From an uncultured Gallionellaceae bacterium (lineage in GTDB: Bacteria; Pseudomonadota; Gammaproteobacteria; Burkholderiales; Gallionellaceae): a stretch of DNA of 38,558 nt. Positions within the stretch are counted from its first letter, which is position 1. The number at the start of each line of letters is the position of its first letter. The position numbers were made by a program, and so were the translations under genes. The DNA lies in contig CAIWKC010000240.1 of the NCBI GenBank assembly GCA_903913145.1, positions 1 through 38,558 on the forward strand, written 5' to 3'. Below are positions 8,506 to 18,161 of the stretch, piece by piece. The notes under the pieces were generated by a model that saw only the letters and a program-made list of their open reading frames with translations, made no database searches and was not told the DNA's origin.

Positions 8506-9525
8506 TTACTTGCCCGCGTGCTCTTCTACGATGAGCCATTTATCATTACTCTTTACCAAAACTAATATTTTATTGGAAGAGGTATGTAAATGACTTGCCT
8601 GATAGTGCTGTCTGAAATTGACTGTGGCATGACTGTCATCAGTTAACTTCACTTTGGCATCATTGATTACCACCTTAATGGATTTAGGCGCAGTAATTCT
8701 ATCCTTTCGCTGTTTTTCCCAGACATTTCGATCTTCACCATCCGGAGTCTTAAATTCTTTGGCGTAGAACTCCAGATATTTCTTTGCATTTTGTGAAGAC
8801 CATGCCTTGGCCCATTCGTGTACTGTACCCAGGACATCTTCATCTGAGCTTTTGGAAGGAGTGGGCTGGGTCAGTTGAATAGCGTCGGGTGCGGCAACCA
8901 CCGCCGGTTTTGTAACGCTTGCTACAGTAGGGGCAGATACTGTGGCGTCTGTTGCCGTGTTCGTAGTTGCGCTGGATGCAACTGTGTGTGATGAAGCGTT
9001 GGCACGGTGGTTACTGCTGCCAAATAAATCTTTGATCATTTCCAATTTGGTAGCCGTACTGGTATTGTTTTTGTCCAGTTGTAATGCGCGGTCATAAGCC
9101 TGACTGGCCATTTTGGCGTAAATATCGCCCAAATTTTCGTGGGCGGTAGCGTAACTGGGATGAGTGCGAATCGCAGCCTCCAAGGAAACTTTAGCTTTTT
9201 CATATTGACCTTGTCCGGCATACAGTACCGCTAAATTATTGTAGGGCTCGGGAAGGTCGGGATAGTCTTCGGTAAGTCCCGAAAACATCTTGATTGCTTC
9301 TGCTGTCTTTCCTTGTTCGGTGAAGATCAGCCCTTTCAGAAAACGAGCCTGCGCGTCTTTTGGTTTGCTTGCCAAAACAGCGTCCAGTTTTTCCAATGCT
9401 TGAGCTTGTTGTCCTTGCTTGAATAATTTGTTGGCATCCTGAATGTCGTCAGCAATCGCCATATTGAAACACAATAGCAATGCACTGAGCGCGGCACTTA
9501 GGCTAAATCGTTTGATCATATTCAT
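8506..9525 (-). CDS. periplasmic TPR protein with C-terminal NTF2-like domain
   Basis: 339 residues. A signal peptide (cleavage near MAIA-DD, about residue 25) is followed by TPR repeats at about 28-160 (FKQGQQAQALEKLDAVLASK, AEAIKMFSGL, YEKAKVSLEAAIRTHPSY). Then comes a low-complexity Ser/Thr/Ala/Val linker (about 170-225). The C-terminal domain (VHEWAKAWSSQNAKKYLEFY to KWLIVEEHAGK) matches the last domain of the downstream transpeptidase in layout and key words, so the two probably arose by domain sharing. The role is likely as a scaffold for cell-wall enzymes; the exact function is unknown. It is the first gene of the operon and is divergent from glnS. Confidence 0.85.
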   Translation of the reverse strand: MNMIKRFSLSAALSALLLCFNMAIADDIQDANKLFKQGQQAQALEKLDAVLASKPKDAQARFLKGLIFTEQGKTAEAIKMFSGLTEDYPDLPEPYNNLAVLYAGQGQYEKAKVSLEAAIRTHPSYATAHENLGDIYAKMASQAYDRALQLDKNNTSTATKLEMIKDLFGSSNHRANASSHTVASSATTNTATDATVSAPTVASVTKPAVVAAPDAIQLTQPTPSKSSDEDVLGTVHEWAKAWSSQNAKKYLEFYAKEFKTPDGEDRNVWEKQRKDRITAPKSIKVVINDAKVKLTDDSHATVNFRQHYQASHLHTSSNKILVLVKSNDKWLIVEEHAGK

Positions 9526-9702
9526 TGAAATAATTTTCCAGAAAATGGCATAAATTCAGGTCACAACGGTATAGTACGTTGGAAGGGGACGAATTCTACC
9601 AAATAAGTGCGTATCTTTCACAAGTTATCATGCTAACAGCCAAGGTGAGTTTACAGTTAAGTGTCAAGGTTAATGCTCAGCCCTTTTTCCTCACCTTTGC
9701 CT

Positions 9703-9874
9703 GGTTGTTGCCGACTTGTCGGCTTTACAACCACGGCCTGCCCTTTGCGGGTGCAATCCTCTGGTAAAGCAACAAGCCATTCGACTAAGCACGAAGAAGC
9801 AGTGCAAGTCGCTGGTTATCCCCATGGGGAGAGCGTAGCGAGGGGGGCGCAGCCAGACAATCGAATCGCTACGC
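9703..9874. other. hairpin-rich non-coding stretch in the lpp-side gap upstream of glnS
   Basis: The gap 9526-9937 has no convincing gene. It holds a strong hairpin with GGTTGT (9703-9708) and GCCGAC (9710-9715) pairing with GTCGGC (9718-9723) and ACAACC (9727-9732), with only small bulges. Next are a small CCTGC/GCGGG hairpin, a perfect palindrome CCCCATGGGG (9820-9829), and a 9-bp inverted repeat GCGTAGCGA (9833-9841) with TCGCTACGC (9866-9874). It could be a structured leader of glnS, a small RNA or a REP-like repeat. No ribosome site or long frame supports coding. Confidence 0.4.
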
Positions 9875-9937
9875 GAGCTTTGAATTCATGCCGCAAACTC
9901 ATTTTCAGGTAAAATCAGACATCTTTACGTCAAAGGC

Positions 9938-11629
9938 ATGTCACGATCCATGAGTAGCAATACACCTGTTCCACCTGCGCCGGTTTCCAATTTTATCCGC
10001 ACGATTATTGATGGCGATCTCGCCAGCGGCAAACACAAGAGCATCGTCACCCGTTTTCCACCGGAGCCAAACGGTTATCTGCATGTTGGACACGCCAAAT
10101 CGATTTGCCTTAATTTTGGCTTGGCAAAGGATTACAGCGGCACATGCAATCTGCGTTTTGATGATACTAATCCTGAAAAAGAGAGCGAGGAATATGCGTT
10201 ATCAATTCAGGACGACGTGCGCTGGCTGGGCTTTCAGTGGAATGGTGAAGTGCGTTGGGCGTCGGACTATTTTGGTGCATTGTACGAATTCGCAGTAGAA
10301 CTCATCAACAAAAGTTTGGCGTACGTTGACGATCTCAGCCCGGAACAAATGCGCGAATATCGCGGCACGTTAACTCAAGCTGGTAAAAATAGTCCGAACC
10401 GCGATCGTTCGGTAGCAGAAAACCTCGATCTTTTCACGCGCATGAAAAATGGTGAATTCGCAGATGGTGCGATGGTTCTTCGCGCCAAGATCGACATGTC
10501 CTCGCCCAACATCAATATGCGCGACCCCGCCATCTATCGCATTCGCCGTTCGCATCATATTCGTACGGGTGACAAGTGGTGCATCTATCCGATGTACGAT
10601 TATACACATTGTATTTCGGATGCCATTGAAGGAATTACTCACTCCATTTGCACATTGGAATTCGAGGACCATCGCCCTTTATATGACTGGGTATTGGACA
10701 ACATCACCATTCCGTGTCATCCGCGCCAATACGAATTTTCTCGCTTGGAACTGCATTACACCATCACCAGCAAACGAAAATTGTTGCAACTGGTTAACGA
10801 TAAACACGTAAGCGGTTGGGATGACCCGCGTATGCCCACCATCAGCGGTATGCGCAGGCGCGGGTACACACCCGAAGGCATTCGCGAATTCGCCAAACGC
10901 ATCGGCGTTTCCAAAAGCGAAAACAACGTTGACATTGCAGTGATGGAAGGCGCTATCCGTGAAGATTTGGAGTTGCGCGTACCGCGCGTGATGGCGGTAA
11001 TTAATCCTTTGAAAGTGACGATAACAAATTTTGAGGGAGCCCAAACGCGCGAAGCAGACTTTCATCCCAATCAACCTGATCTGGGTAAGCGTGTTGTTCC
11101 ATTCAGCAGTGCGCTATTTATCGAAGCGGATGATTTCGCCGAAGTGCCCCCGCCCGGTTGGAAGCGATTAACACTTGGCGGTGAAATTCGCCTGCGCCAC
11201 AGTTATGTAATGCGCTGCGATGAAGCGGTAAAAGACGCGACAGGTAAAGTGACCGAGTTACGTTGCAGTATCGACCATGACACCTTGGGCAAAAATCCGG
11301 AAGGGCGCAAAGTGAAAGGCGTGATTCATTTTGTCTCACGTGAACATGCGCTATCAGCCGAGATTCGTTTGTATGACCGTCTATTCAGCGTGCCGGAGCC
11401 GGATGGCGACAAAGAAGTGGATTTCTGCATACATCTCAATCCGGCGTCACTTACAGTTGTGCAAGGATGGGTGGAAAGTTGTGTGAAAGACGCACCACCG
11501 GAAACACGCTATCAGTTTGAGCGTCTGGGTTATTTTGTAACTGACCGCCGTGATCATCAGGCAGGAGGCAGGATAGTGTTGAATCGCACGGTGACGTTGC
11601 GAGATTCCTGGGCGAAAGAGCAGGGCTAA
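9938..11629 (+). CDS. glnS: glutaminyl-tRNA synthetase
   Basis: A 563-residue class I aminoacyl-tRNA synthetase that charges tRNA-Gln with glutamine in the cytoplasm. Visible are [18 protein letters not shown] (HIGH motif as HVGH, 49-52), [11 protein letters not shown], the GlnS-specific insert, and a KMSKS-like VSKSE. The C-terminal part contains the anticodon-binding beta barrels ([17 protein letters not shown]). Length is close to the E. coli enzyme. The start could be ATG 9938 or ATG 9950; neither has a strong Shine-Dalgarno. The upstream gap is unusually rich in hairpins. It probably forms its own transcript. Confidence 0.97.
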   Translation: MSRSMSSNTPVPPAPVSNFIRTIIDGDLASGKHKSIVTRFPPEPNGYLHVGHAKSICLNFGLAKDYSGTCNLRFDDTNPEKESEEYALSIQDDVRWLGFQWNGEVRWASDYFGALYEFAVELINKSLAYVDDLSPEQMREYRGTLTQAGKNSPNRDRSVAENLDLFTRMKNGEFADGAMVLRAKIDMSSPNINMRDPAIYRIRRSHHIRTGDKWCIYPMYDYTHCISDAIEGITHSICTLEFEDHRPLYDWVLDNITIPCHPRQYEFSRLELHYTITSKRKLLQLVNDKHVSGWDDPRMPTISGMRRRGYTPEGIREFAKRIGVSKSENNVDIAVMEGAIREDLELRVPRVMAVINPLKVTITNFEGAQTREADFHPNQPDLGKRVVPFSSALFIEADDFAEVPPPGWKRLTLGGEIRLRHSYVMRCDEAVKDATGKVTELRCSIDHDTLGKNPEGRKVKGVIHFVSREHALSAEIRLYDRLFSVPEPDGDKEVDFCIHLNPASLTVVQGWVESCVKDAPPETRYQFERLGYFVTDRRDHQAGGRIVLNRTVTLRDSWAKEQG

Positions 11630-11745
11630 TTGTCATCGGGAGACTATTGATCAAATGACAATTCACGACTAAATATTGATAGCTTTTGCTTGGCGAACCG
11701 AAAACGACTTGATGGTTGATTTCAAATTATAAGGAATTAAAGAAG

Positions 11746-12129
11746 ATGAGTGCAAAGAAGAGTAAGGGCTCTGATAGCGAAAAAAAATTATTAGAGCACG
11801 CACACCGCGGGATACAACTTTTGACGGAACATAAACCCAAATTAATGGGAAAAATTCAAGCATTTATGGCTGAAGCTATGCAGCCAGGAGTGCTAGATAA
11901 AAAAGAAAAAGAACGAATCGCTTTGGGTATGGCGCTTACGCAGCAGTGCCACTATTGCATAGGGCTGCATATACGCGCATGCAAACAAGCTGGGGTTACG
12001 ATGGAAGAAATAATGGAGGTATGTGGAATAGGCATTATGATGGGAGGAGGTCCAGTTTTAACCCATATGGCGGAAGTTGAGCGTGCGCTAAATGAATTCT
12101 ATCTGGATGAAGATGGAGAACCGATTTAG
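11746..12129 (+). CDS. carboxymuconolactone decarboxylase / AhpD-like family protein
   Basis: About 127 residues. The helical core has the CXXC motif in QQCHYCIGLHIRACKQAG, the redox-active pair and following His of AhpD-like proteins, then IMEVCGIGIMMGGGPVLTH. Family members are alkylhydroperoxidase partners or decarboxylases; the CXXC favours a peroxidase-type role (inference). I choose the ATG at 11746 rather than 11716 because the Lys/Ser-rich start MSAKKSKGSDSEKK fits and AAGGA lies about ten bases upstream. The C-terminus is acidic. It stands alone between two tRNA synthetase genes, with 255 bases before cysS where I see no gene. Confidence 0.85.
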   Translation: MSAKKSKGSDSEKKLLEHAHRGIQLLTEHKPKLMGKIQAFMAEAMQPGVLDKKEKERIALGMALTQQCHYCIGLHIRACKQAGVTMEEIMEVCGIGIMMGGGPVLTHMAEVERALNEFYLDEDGEPI

Positions 12130-12384
12130 TAATTGTTTCAAACGCGCCAAGTTTTGAGTCAATTTGCCTTGCCGACTCGACGGAAATCTTGGTGAATGAC
12201 GAGTATCAAAAGAGAATTTTCAATGCGGACTGTCCGTTAATTAATGAAACTTGCAACTGTCAAGGAAGTTTCTGGGTTTCCATTTTAGCTTCATCATAAA
12301 AAACTTTTTTCGAGCTTTTTAAATACGAGTAATGTTGCCACCTTTAATTTAAGGTAAGTATCAATCTATTGATAATATATTTGC

Positions 12385-13779
12385 ATGCTAAAAATCTATA
12401 ACACGCTCGCCCGCGAAAAACAGGAATTCAAACCCATCGACGCCAATAAAGTTCGCATGTACGTGTGCGGCATGACGGTGTACGACTATTGCCACTTGGG
12501 ACATGCGCGCGTGATGGTGGTGTTCGACATGGTGTATCGCTGGCTGAAAGCTTCCGGTTTTGAGGTGAACTATGTGCGCAACATTACCGACATTGATGAC
12601 AAGATAATCAAACGCGCAGCTGAAAATAAAGAATCCATTCACGCGCTGACGCAACGTTTTGTCGATGCAATGCATGAGGATGCCGACGCACTTGGTGTGC
12701 AACGTCCCGACCATGAACCGCTCGCTACGAAATTTGTACCCCAGATGCTGGAAATGATCGCGCAATTGGAAAACAACGGATTGGCTTACCAGGCTGCGGA
12801 TGGTGATGTGAATTATGCGGTTCGAAAGTTTCAAGGCTATGGCAAACTTTCCGGTAAATCACTGGAAGATTTGCGTGCGGGTGAGCGTGTCGAGGTGGCT
12901 TCCGATAAAAAAGATCCACTCGATTTCGTCCTGTGGAAACACGCCAAAGAAAGCGAAGCCGAGGAAGTGAAATGGGATTCCAAGTGGGGGAAAGGTCGTC
13001 CCGGTTGGCATATAGAATGCTCCGCGATGGCTTCTGAAATTCTGGGCAATCATTTTGATATTCACGGGGGAGGTGCGGATTTGCAGTTTCCACACCACGA
13101 GAATGAAATTGCGCAAAGTGAAGGCGCACACAACTGCCAATTCGTGAACTATTGGATGCACAATGGTTTCGTGCGTGTGGACAACGAAAAGATGTCCAAG
13201 AGCCTCGGTAATTTCTTTACGATCCGCGAAGTGCTGAAAAAATATGATGCGGAAGTGGTGAGATTTTTTATCTTGCGCGCGCATTATCGCAGCCCTTTGA
13301 ATTATTCGGATGCGCATCTGGATGATGCGAAAGTTGCGCTGACAAGGCTTTATACAGCGCTCAAAAGCTCGCACCCTCCCGCCGAGTCTGGGGAGGGGAG
13401 TGTTGTTGACTGGAATTCGCCTCACGCCATTCGCTTCAAAGATTCCATGGACGACGACTACAATACGCCAGAAGCCATTGCCGTGTTATTCGACCTTGCA
13501 AATGAAGTTAACCGCAATCAAGCCGTGGAAGCCACGACACAACTTAGAACTTTAGCCGGTGTACTTGGTTTGTTGCAACGTGATCCGCAAATATTTCTGA
13601 AAGGTGTGACGAGCACTGGCGGATTGGATGAGGCAACAATCAATGCTCGGATCGAAGCCCGCATCGCTGCGAAGAAAACCAAAAATTTCGCCGAAGCTGA
13701 CTTCATACGAAAAGAGTTACTGGAGGCAGGAATTGTATTGGAGGATTCTGCACAAGGTACAACTTGGCGCAGAACCTAA
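12385..13779 (+). CDS. cysS: cysteinyl-tRNA synthetase
   Basis: A 464-residue class I synthetase charging tRNA-Cys. The zinc ligands C28, C212, H237 and E241 are in place ([30 protein letters not shown]). The HIGH motif is HLGH (37-40) and KMSKS is at 269-273. The C-terminal helical anticodon-binding region ([20 protein letters not shown]) is intact. No clear Shine-Dalgarno precedes the ATG. Its stop codon (13777-13779) overlaps the stop of the convergent pilin-like gene, leaving no room for a terminator between the two units. Confidence 0.97.
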   Translation: MLKIYNTLAREKQEFKPIDANKVRMYVCGMTVYDYCHLGHARVMVVFDMVYRWLKASGFEVNYVRNITDIDDKIIKRAAENKESIHALTQRFVDAMHEDADALGVQRPDHEPLATKFVPQMLEMIAQLENNGLAYQAADGDVNYAVRKFQGYGKLSGKSLEDLRAGERVEVASDKKDPLDFVLWKHAKESEAEEVKWDSKWGKGRPGWHIECSAMASEILGNHFDIHGGGADLQFPHHENEIAQSEGAHNCQFVNYWMHNGFVRVDNEKMSKSLGNFFTIREVLKKYDAEVVRFFILRAHYRSPLNYSDAHLDDAKVALTRLYTALKSSHPPAESGEGSVVDWNSPHAIRFKDSMDDDYNTPEAIAVLFDLANEVNRNQAVEATTQLRTLAGVLGLLQRDPQIFLKGVTSTGGLDEATINARIEARIAAKKTKNFAEADFIRKELLEAGIVLEDSAQGTTWRRT

Positions 13780-14447
13780 GGCAATCTCCCGGCCATCACC
13801 ATACGGTTAAATAAAATATTGGGTGATATCCACATCACAAGATCATCAAATGTGGGTGTGAAATCATGGCTGACGAAAATTGTGTCGGTATCTGAGTTGC
13901 TAACCTCATCCGGAGCGAAGCTGGGTGAAAGTTGAATCCCGGCAGTCGTAAAAGCGCCAAATCCATTGTTGCCGTGAGAGATGAAAATAGCGGGAATGTT
14001 GCTTGCAACATTAGTACCGCCTGTTGCGGAACTTTTGACGGTCAATGTGCCGTTTGAGGACAGCGAAAAATTTGCTGTTAGAAAAGAACTTGAAGCCGAG
14101 TAGGTAAAACGTCTCCCCCAGGCATCAGTTTCACTTGTTCCTAGTGTTGCCCAGGGAATTACACCCAACGTTAACTTGCAGTCTGATATGCCTGCATTTA
14201 ATGCATTGGTGGCGATGGTTGCTTTGGCAGGACATGGCAAGCGGCCATTTGCCATCGAATAACCATACAGCGCATCTTTAATATCATTCATTTGTCTGAT
14301 GGTGTCATTCCTGTGTTGCTGATCGACTTGTGCGGTTATAGAAGGGATCAGCCCGTAAAGAAGAAGCCCGACGATAGTCAGGACGATGGACATTTCAAGC
14401 AATGAAAAACCAGTTATGTTTTCATTTGGCAAGAGAATCGTTTTCAT
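13776..14447 (-). CDS. type IV pilin-like / pseudopilin protein
   Basis: About 223 residues. The N-terminus has a class III signal, NITG followed by [14 protein letters not shown], so prepilin peptidase should cut after the Gly; Glu is at mature position 5, as needed for assembly. The hydrophobic helix (about 16-38) anchors it in the inner membrane before incorporation. Distal parts include LPCPA and [19 protein letters not shown]. The ATG at 14447 overlaps the upstream stop as ATGA and has AAGGTG about eight bases before it. Size and GVxPWxTLG wording suggest a minor pilin of the MSHA group rather than the major subunit. It is the last gene of the pilus operon. Confidence 0.85.
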   Translation of the reverse strand: MKTILLPNENITGFSLLEMSIVLTIVGLLLYGLIPSITAQVDQQHRNDTIRQMNDIKDALYGYSMANGRLPCPAKATIATNALNAGISDCKLTLGVIPWATLGTSETDAWGRRFTYSASSSFLTANFSLSSNGTLTVKSSATGGTNVASNIPAIFISHGNNGFGAFTTAGIQLSPSFAPDEVSNSDTDTIFVSHDFTPTFDDLVMWISPNILFNRMVMAGRLP

Positions 14448-15679
14448 TGGATGCACCTTAAAAGATCTGCACTGGGATTGTTGGGGTTAAAGGTCGAACT
14501 GCCGGTGAAATTTCCGGAGGCGGCCGTTGGCAACAAAAAAGCATTTAAGTTTGAGCCTTCAAGATAATTAGCCGGATTGGATTTGTCGTTTGTCGTCAAT
14601 CGTTGCTGCGTGTCTGTTTTTAGGCCTCCGAAAATAAGTACTCGAGTGCATAAGTTTGTGTTAGCGCCGTCAACAGTGATCGAAGACGGTGTCGGGAGGC
14701 GCGAAAAAAGCAACATTTCTTTCCAGTTATTGCAGAACGTTAGATTGCTTGGCAGAAGACTGCTGCATATATTGATACTGATGCCCTTGTTCGTGTTTAC
14801 AGGCATGACTGTTTGGAAGTAAGGGTCATTGATCAAGGATGCTAACTGGATGGAGAAATCATTGCGCCGAATAATGGCCCGAAATATTTCGTCAACGGTA
14901 ACAAAAAGGAATCGATCATTGTGATGGCTATTGTTCGCAAACACAAACTGCTTGTTTTTGGAATTGTGTGCAATTCGATTGTTTGTACCTTTGGGAAAAT
15001 AATTGACTGCATTCGAAGCGTCATCGGAACTAATGTAAGGATCGAGATAATTGCGCGCGTCGTAATTGCCGCCACATTGGGTATAGGCTGGATTGGAGAG
15101 AGCACGATCTTGTCTATCGAGAGGCTGACCGGGTGAAATGATTAAAGCGGCAATATTGTTCGTTATGGCGTTGCCGTCGCCATCAATGACATCAATCTGA
15201 CCTAGAGTGTCCCAATTAAAAGGGCTGTTTGTAGTGGGGTCGTTCTTAAAACGGCCTGAAACGGCGTACCATATACAGTCTCCCTGTCCATCTTGTAACG
15301 GTGAAATGCCTAGCGTTTTCCAGGGGACTTTTCCGATAACCGAGTAGTCGATATTATTGCCGGTGAAATTTGGCGGTGAACTTCCCTCCGCGGGTATATT
15401 GTCCATTCCAAAGCCCAAATCCGGCAGTCGCAAGTAGCCTGCTGATCCCAGTGAGGGCGTAGAAACCGAATCCCCGATCAGGGCATCCTTAGCTTGGGCT
15501 AGTGAGAGCGTTGTTTTGTTATCACGCGCGGTTCGCACAGATGAATTATTTAGGGAACTCACAAAAAAAGATGCAGCGCCCAATATGATGATGAGTAACA
15601 TGAGCAACAGCACTGCACCTTGCTTCAGATGAAGTTGACGGCGGACTTTGCCTGTAAGCGCCATCATGAGCCACCTCAT
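14444..15679 (-). CDS. PilX-like minor pilin-related membrane protein
   Basis: 411 residues. A short basic N-terminus is followed by KQGAVLLLMLLIIILGAASFF, one hydrophobic helix as in PilX-type minor pilins, but no Glu at position 5 and no consensus prepilin peptidase site. The following part (KDALIGDS, LRLPD, GKVPWKTLGISPLQDGQGD, YAVSGRF) is recognisably related to the next gene product ([37 protein letters not shown]), with a long C-terminal extension. It contains several Cys residues that may form disulfides outside the cell. Overlap by ATGA with both neighbours implies coupled translation. It is probably a tip or minor pilin (inference). Confidence 0.75.
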   Translation of the reverse strand: MRWLMMALTGKVRRQLHLKQGAVLLLMLLIIILGAASFFVSSLNNSSVRTARDNKTTLSLAQAKDALIGDSVSTPSLGSAGYLRLPDLGFGMDNIPAEGSSPPNFTGNNIDYSVIGKVPWKTLGISPLQDGQGDCIWYAVSGRFKNDPTTNSPFNWDTLGQIDVIDGDGNAITNNIAALIISPGQPLDRQDRALSNPAYTQCGGNYDARNYLDPYISSDDASNAVNYFPKGTNNRIAHNSKNKQFVFANNSHHNDRFLFVTVDEIFRAIIRRNDFSIQLASLINDPYFQTVMPVNTNKGISINICSSLLPSNLTFCNNWKEMLLFSRLPTPSSITVDGANTNLCTRVLIFGGLKTDTQQRLTTNDKSNPANYLEGSNLNAFLLPTAASGNFTGSSTFNPNNPSADLLRCIQ

Positions 15680-16059
15680 TTTGAGGTGGGTGGCGTCTCA
15701 ATTTGTGGTGGCGGTATGTTGTCGATGATTAAACGTTGCCCAACTTTGACTTCAATTGATTCGTTTTTCCCCGGTGCGGTTACAGGGACCGTGGTGGGAT
15801 TTTTGCCGGGGGCGTTATGCTGAGCTTTGCCGTTAATCCATGCTGTGCGGCTTCCGTCACTATGCTGAATAATGCCATTGACGACAATGTAGTGCGGTTG
15901 TTCGTTTGCGCCATCCTTGCCCGCGACCCGCAACGTTTGATGCTGATCAAGTAACTTGCGTTCATCCCGGCTGAAGAAAAGTCGACCCAAATCTTCTGCC
16001 TGCGCTATGGAACACAGCCCGAGAGCAATACAAAGAGCAAACCGAGTCGTTTTGATCAT
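15676..16059 (-). CDS. mshK: small exported MshK-like protein
   Basis: About 127 residues from the ATG at 16059, which overlaps the mshJ stop as ATGA; the longer frame to 16101 lies inside mshJ. A signal peptide (MIKTTRFALCIALGLCSIAQA) is followed by EDLGRLFFSRDERKLLD, the R-x-L-F-F/T-x-x-x-R-x-x-L-D word typical of MshK and related PilP-like accessory proteins. Then YIVVNGIIQHSDGSRTAWIN and a Pro-rich tail follow. Such proteins sit in the periplasm and connect the inner-membrane platform to the secretin. The gene symbol rests mainly on position after mshI and mshJ and on that motif. Confidence 0.65.
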   Translation of the reverse strand: MIKTTRFALCIALGLCSIAQAEDLGRLFFSRDERKLLDQHQTLRVAGKDGANEQPHYIVVNGIIQHSDGSRTAWINGKAQHNAPGKNPTTVPVTAPGKNESIEVKVGQRLIIDNIPPPQIETPPTSK

Positions 16060-16667
16060 GGCGTGCCTTTTTTCTTCATGGTGATCCAACCGCCGGTACA
16101 ATCCGCTTTCAGTTGCGTGACAGGCAAGACTTCGCCGGGGCTGTTAGTGCCGGCGCGTTCGAGAGTGCAGTGGTCAATAATGAACCAACCTCGGATGTTC
16201 GAACGCAGAGCATCAAAAAACTTGATCATTTGCATTTCATGTACAAGATCCAATTGCAAACTCAATCCGCTCAGTTTCAGGTCGAAATTGCCCATATCCA
16301 GCGTGGGACTGGGAGAGTAGTTTTGTTGGGGTGCGATGGTGTATTTAAAATCAACAAGGAGTTGATTCTGGTGCAATTTTGCTAAACCCTCCATCCAGTC
16401 CAGACGTTGTTCGCCACCAATGATCTTGTAATCGACCAGCGAGGCATATTCACGGGCGTAGATTGACATGTTCTCAAAGTCACTTTGAGCATCGTTAAGC
16501 TGTTTTCTCGCGTCAATTAAGTGCAGTTGGGCTTGTTGTCTAGCCTTGAGTGATTGGTCTACGTAATCAGAACTCAACCAAATGGCACCGCCGCTCAAAA
16601 GCAAACTAAGTGTGCAAGCGAGAAAGCTCCATTTGAGCAGGGGAAAATCAGATTTGGAGAAAATCAT
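16056..16667 (-). CDS. mshJ: MSHA biogenesis protein MshJ (PilO-like)
   Basis: 203 residues with one TM helix at about 13-32, then a coiled-coil stretch (about 35-65) and a small alpha/beta periplasmic domain. This is the layout of PilO/GspM-type platform proteins. LSGLSLQLDLVHEMQMIKFFDAL followed by GWFIIDHCTLER is typical of PilO-like ferredoxin folds. It partners MshI (PilM/PilN-like) in the inner-membrane alignment complex. It overlaps mshI by ATGA at its start and mshK by ATGA at its end. Confidence 0.75.
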   Translation of the reverse strand: MIFSKSDFPLLKWSFLACTLSLLLSGGAIWLSSDYVDQSLKARQQAQLHLIDARKQLNDAQSDFENMSIYAREYASLVDYKIIGGEQRLDWMEGLAKLHQNQLLVDFKYTIAPQQNYSPSPTLDMGNFDLKLSGLSLQLDLVHEMQMIKFFDALRSNIRGWFIIDHCTLERAGTNSPGEVLPVTQLKADCTGGWITMKKKGTP

Positions 16668-18154
16668 TCTTTTTGTCTCCAGATAAGTTTCAACTTAAAT
16701 TGCCCCGTCTTATTAGATTTTGACTGCAGATCACCACTAATGCTGCCTTTCGGGCTAAGATCAAGCGGCAAAGTTTGTGCAGTCACAGCATAGCCATGTT
16801 GAGTCAACGCTTGTTGAAATTCATCAAGATACGCTAGAGCGTTGCGGTAATCGGTGCCAAAATCGGTTAACTCGCCTTCAAAAGTAATTACTTGGGCAGG
16901 ATATGCTGAAGGTGCGGAATCGGCAGCACTGGATTGCCAGGAGATTTTGTCTGTTCGAATACGGATGAATTTATCAAGAACGCTAGTTAGGTTCATCAAT
17001 ATTTCTTCAGGCAAGGGCGAGTAATAGCTGAGTTTTCTAGTGATGGCTACCGCTGTTTTCATGTCAACGGCCGGCACCGTGGTAACCGGAAATTTGCTTT
17101 TAATTTCATCAGCCTGGAGTGATAATTTAGATGCCTGACTGAGTATTGGTTCGGTTTCAGAAACATACGACCGCCCTTCCAGGACGGATAAGCCGCTCCA
17201 TAGAATACTTACCAAAGCCGCGGTCACTGCGAAGCCGTAAAGAATCAAGCGCAATTGCCACAACAGGTAAAAATGCGTATGTACTGAATTGGCGTAATGG
17301 GTTGAGGGCGGTTTTACTGCAAGTAAATGCAAAAACAGCTTGGTGGCATCAGAATCCTGATAATCTGACTTCGCTTTAAGATGTTTGCCAAGCGTCTGAA
17401 TGTCCAGATAGGAATAGTGCAACTCCGGCGTGCTTTGCAGACGTGATTCAATCGCCATCTTGTCGTTTGCATGGCAAATGATGTACACATCAAGGATTTC
17501 TCCGGGAGACGGCAAACTTAAGCTCTTAAGGTATTGCTGAGTTCGAGGAGTCTCGATTGCGACTGATTCGCTAAAAGAATTGTTGCTGTTGATCGGAGTC
17601 AGGCGAGAAAAATGAAGACGTTTCTTATTAAAATAAGTTTGTCTCAAGCCTGCATGTTTTTCCCAAGAGAGTAACAGGACATGATCTGAGTTTATTTCTT
17701 TGAGCAGAGGTAAACTGATATTCGGCAGGGAGTGGATGCCGATGACTGGAGTTTTGTTGTTAAGCAGTGTGTCCAGCCAGGGTGAAATTCGCTGCGGATT
17801 GGTTAAAGCCGAGAACAACATTTCGTCATCGCGTCGTCCGTCAGGTTGACGGTGCATTACCCTCGCTTGGCGGAACAGAGTATTGCGGTAATATTGTTCA
17901 AACTTGCGAGCAATGAGAGCCCGACGATTTCCACCGGTCAAATGCGGGACTGTTTCCTGGCGAAAGTCCTCTTCGATAACATCAACCAGTAAAAAGGCTG
18001 GATTACGGTGTTGTTTCAAATATTCAGAAAATTGATCGCGGCCAGCGGAGTCGTTGGTGAAATACTGAGGCTCAGATAGCTTGCCACTTTCCCAAGTACA
18101 GGCTTGAAAATGTTCGGCACACAGAAAAAGTAATGTTTTGCTGGTTAAGCTCAT
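16664..18154 (-). CDS. mshI: MSHA biogenesis protein MshI (PilM/PilN-like)
   Basis: 496 residues. A cytoplasmic N-terminal half (1-290) resembles a degenerate actin-like PilM/GspL domain. One TM helix at about 300-322 is followed by a coiled coil and a PilN-like periplasmic domain (about 345-496, with YYSPLPEEILMNLTSVL and ITFEGELTDFGTDYRNALAY). It thus combines in one chain what PilM and PilN do separately. It should form the inner-membrane platform with MshJ. The canonical actin-like phosphate-binding signature is not obvious, so nucleotide binding is uncertain. It follows mshG after seven bases. Confidence 0.8.
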   Translation of the reverse strand: MSLTSKTLLFLCAEHFQACTWESGKLSEPQYFTNDSAGRDQFSEYLKQHRNPAFLLVDVIEEDFRQETVPHLTGGNRRALIARKFEQYYRNTLFRQARVMHRQPDGRRDDEMLFSALTNPQRISPWLDTLLNNKTPVIGIHSLPNISLPLLKEINSDHVLLLSWEKHAGLRQTYFNKKRLHFSRLTPINSNNSFSESVAIETPRTQQYLKSLSLPSPGEILDVYIICHANDKMAIESRLQSTPELHYSYLDIQTLGKHLKAKSDYQDSDATKLFLHLLAVKPPSTHYANSVHTHFYLLWQLRLILYGFAVTAALVSILWSGLSVLEGRSYVSETEPILSQASKLSLQADEIKSKFPVTTVPAVDMKTAVAITRKLSYYSPLPEEILMNLTSVLDKFIRIRTDKISWQSSAADSAPSAYPAQVITFEGELTDFGTDYRNALAYLDEFQQALTQHGYAVTAQTLPLDLSPKGSISGDLQSKSNKTGQFKLKLIWRQKE

Positions 18155-18161
18155 GGGCGAC

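Noticed and set aside
9661-9912. An 83-residue frame in the gap before glnS
   Set aside because: No ribosome site, odd composition, and it runs through the hairpin-rich stretch; more likely non-coding.
11628-11663. A 9-bp inverted repeat AATTGTCAT/ATGACAATT just after glnS
   Set aside because: AT-rich stem, 18-base loop and no T-run, so not a convincing terminator.
12229-12245. TGTCCGTTAAT resembling the MITE end TGTCCGTAAAT
   Set aside because: Only about eleven bases match, and there is no partner end or duplication, so it is not called a second copy.
12859-13425. A 188-residue minus-strand frame inside cysS
   Set aside because: Antisense to the catalytic core of CysS, with no start context or motif.
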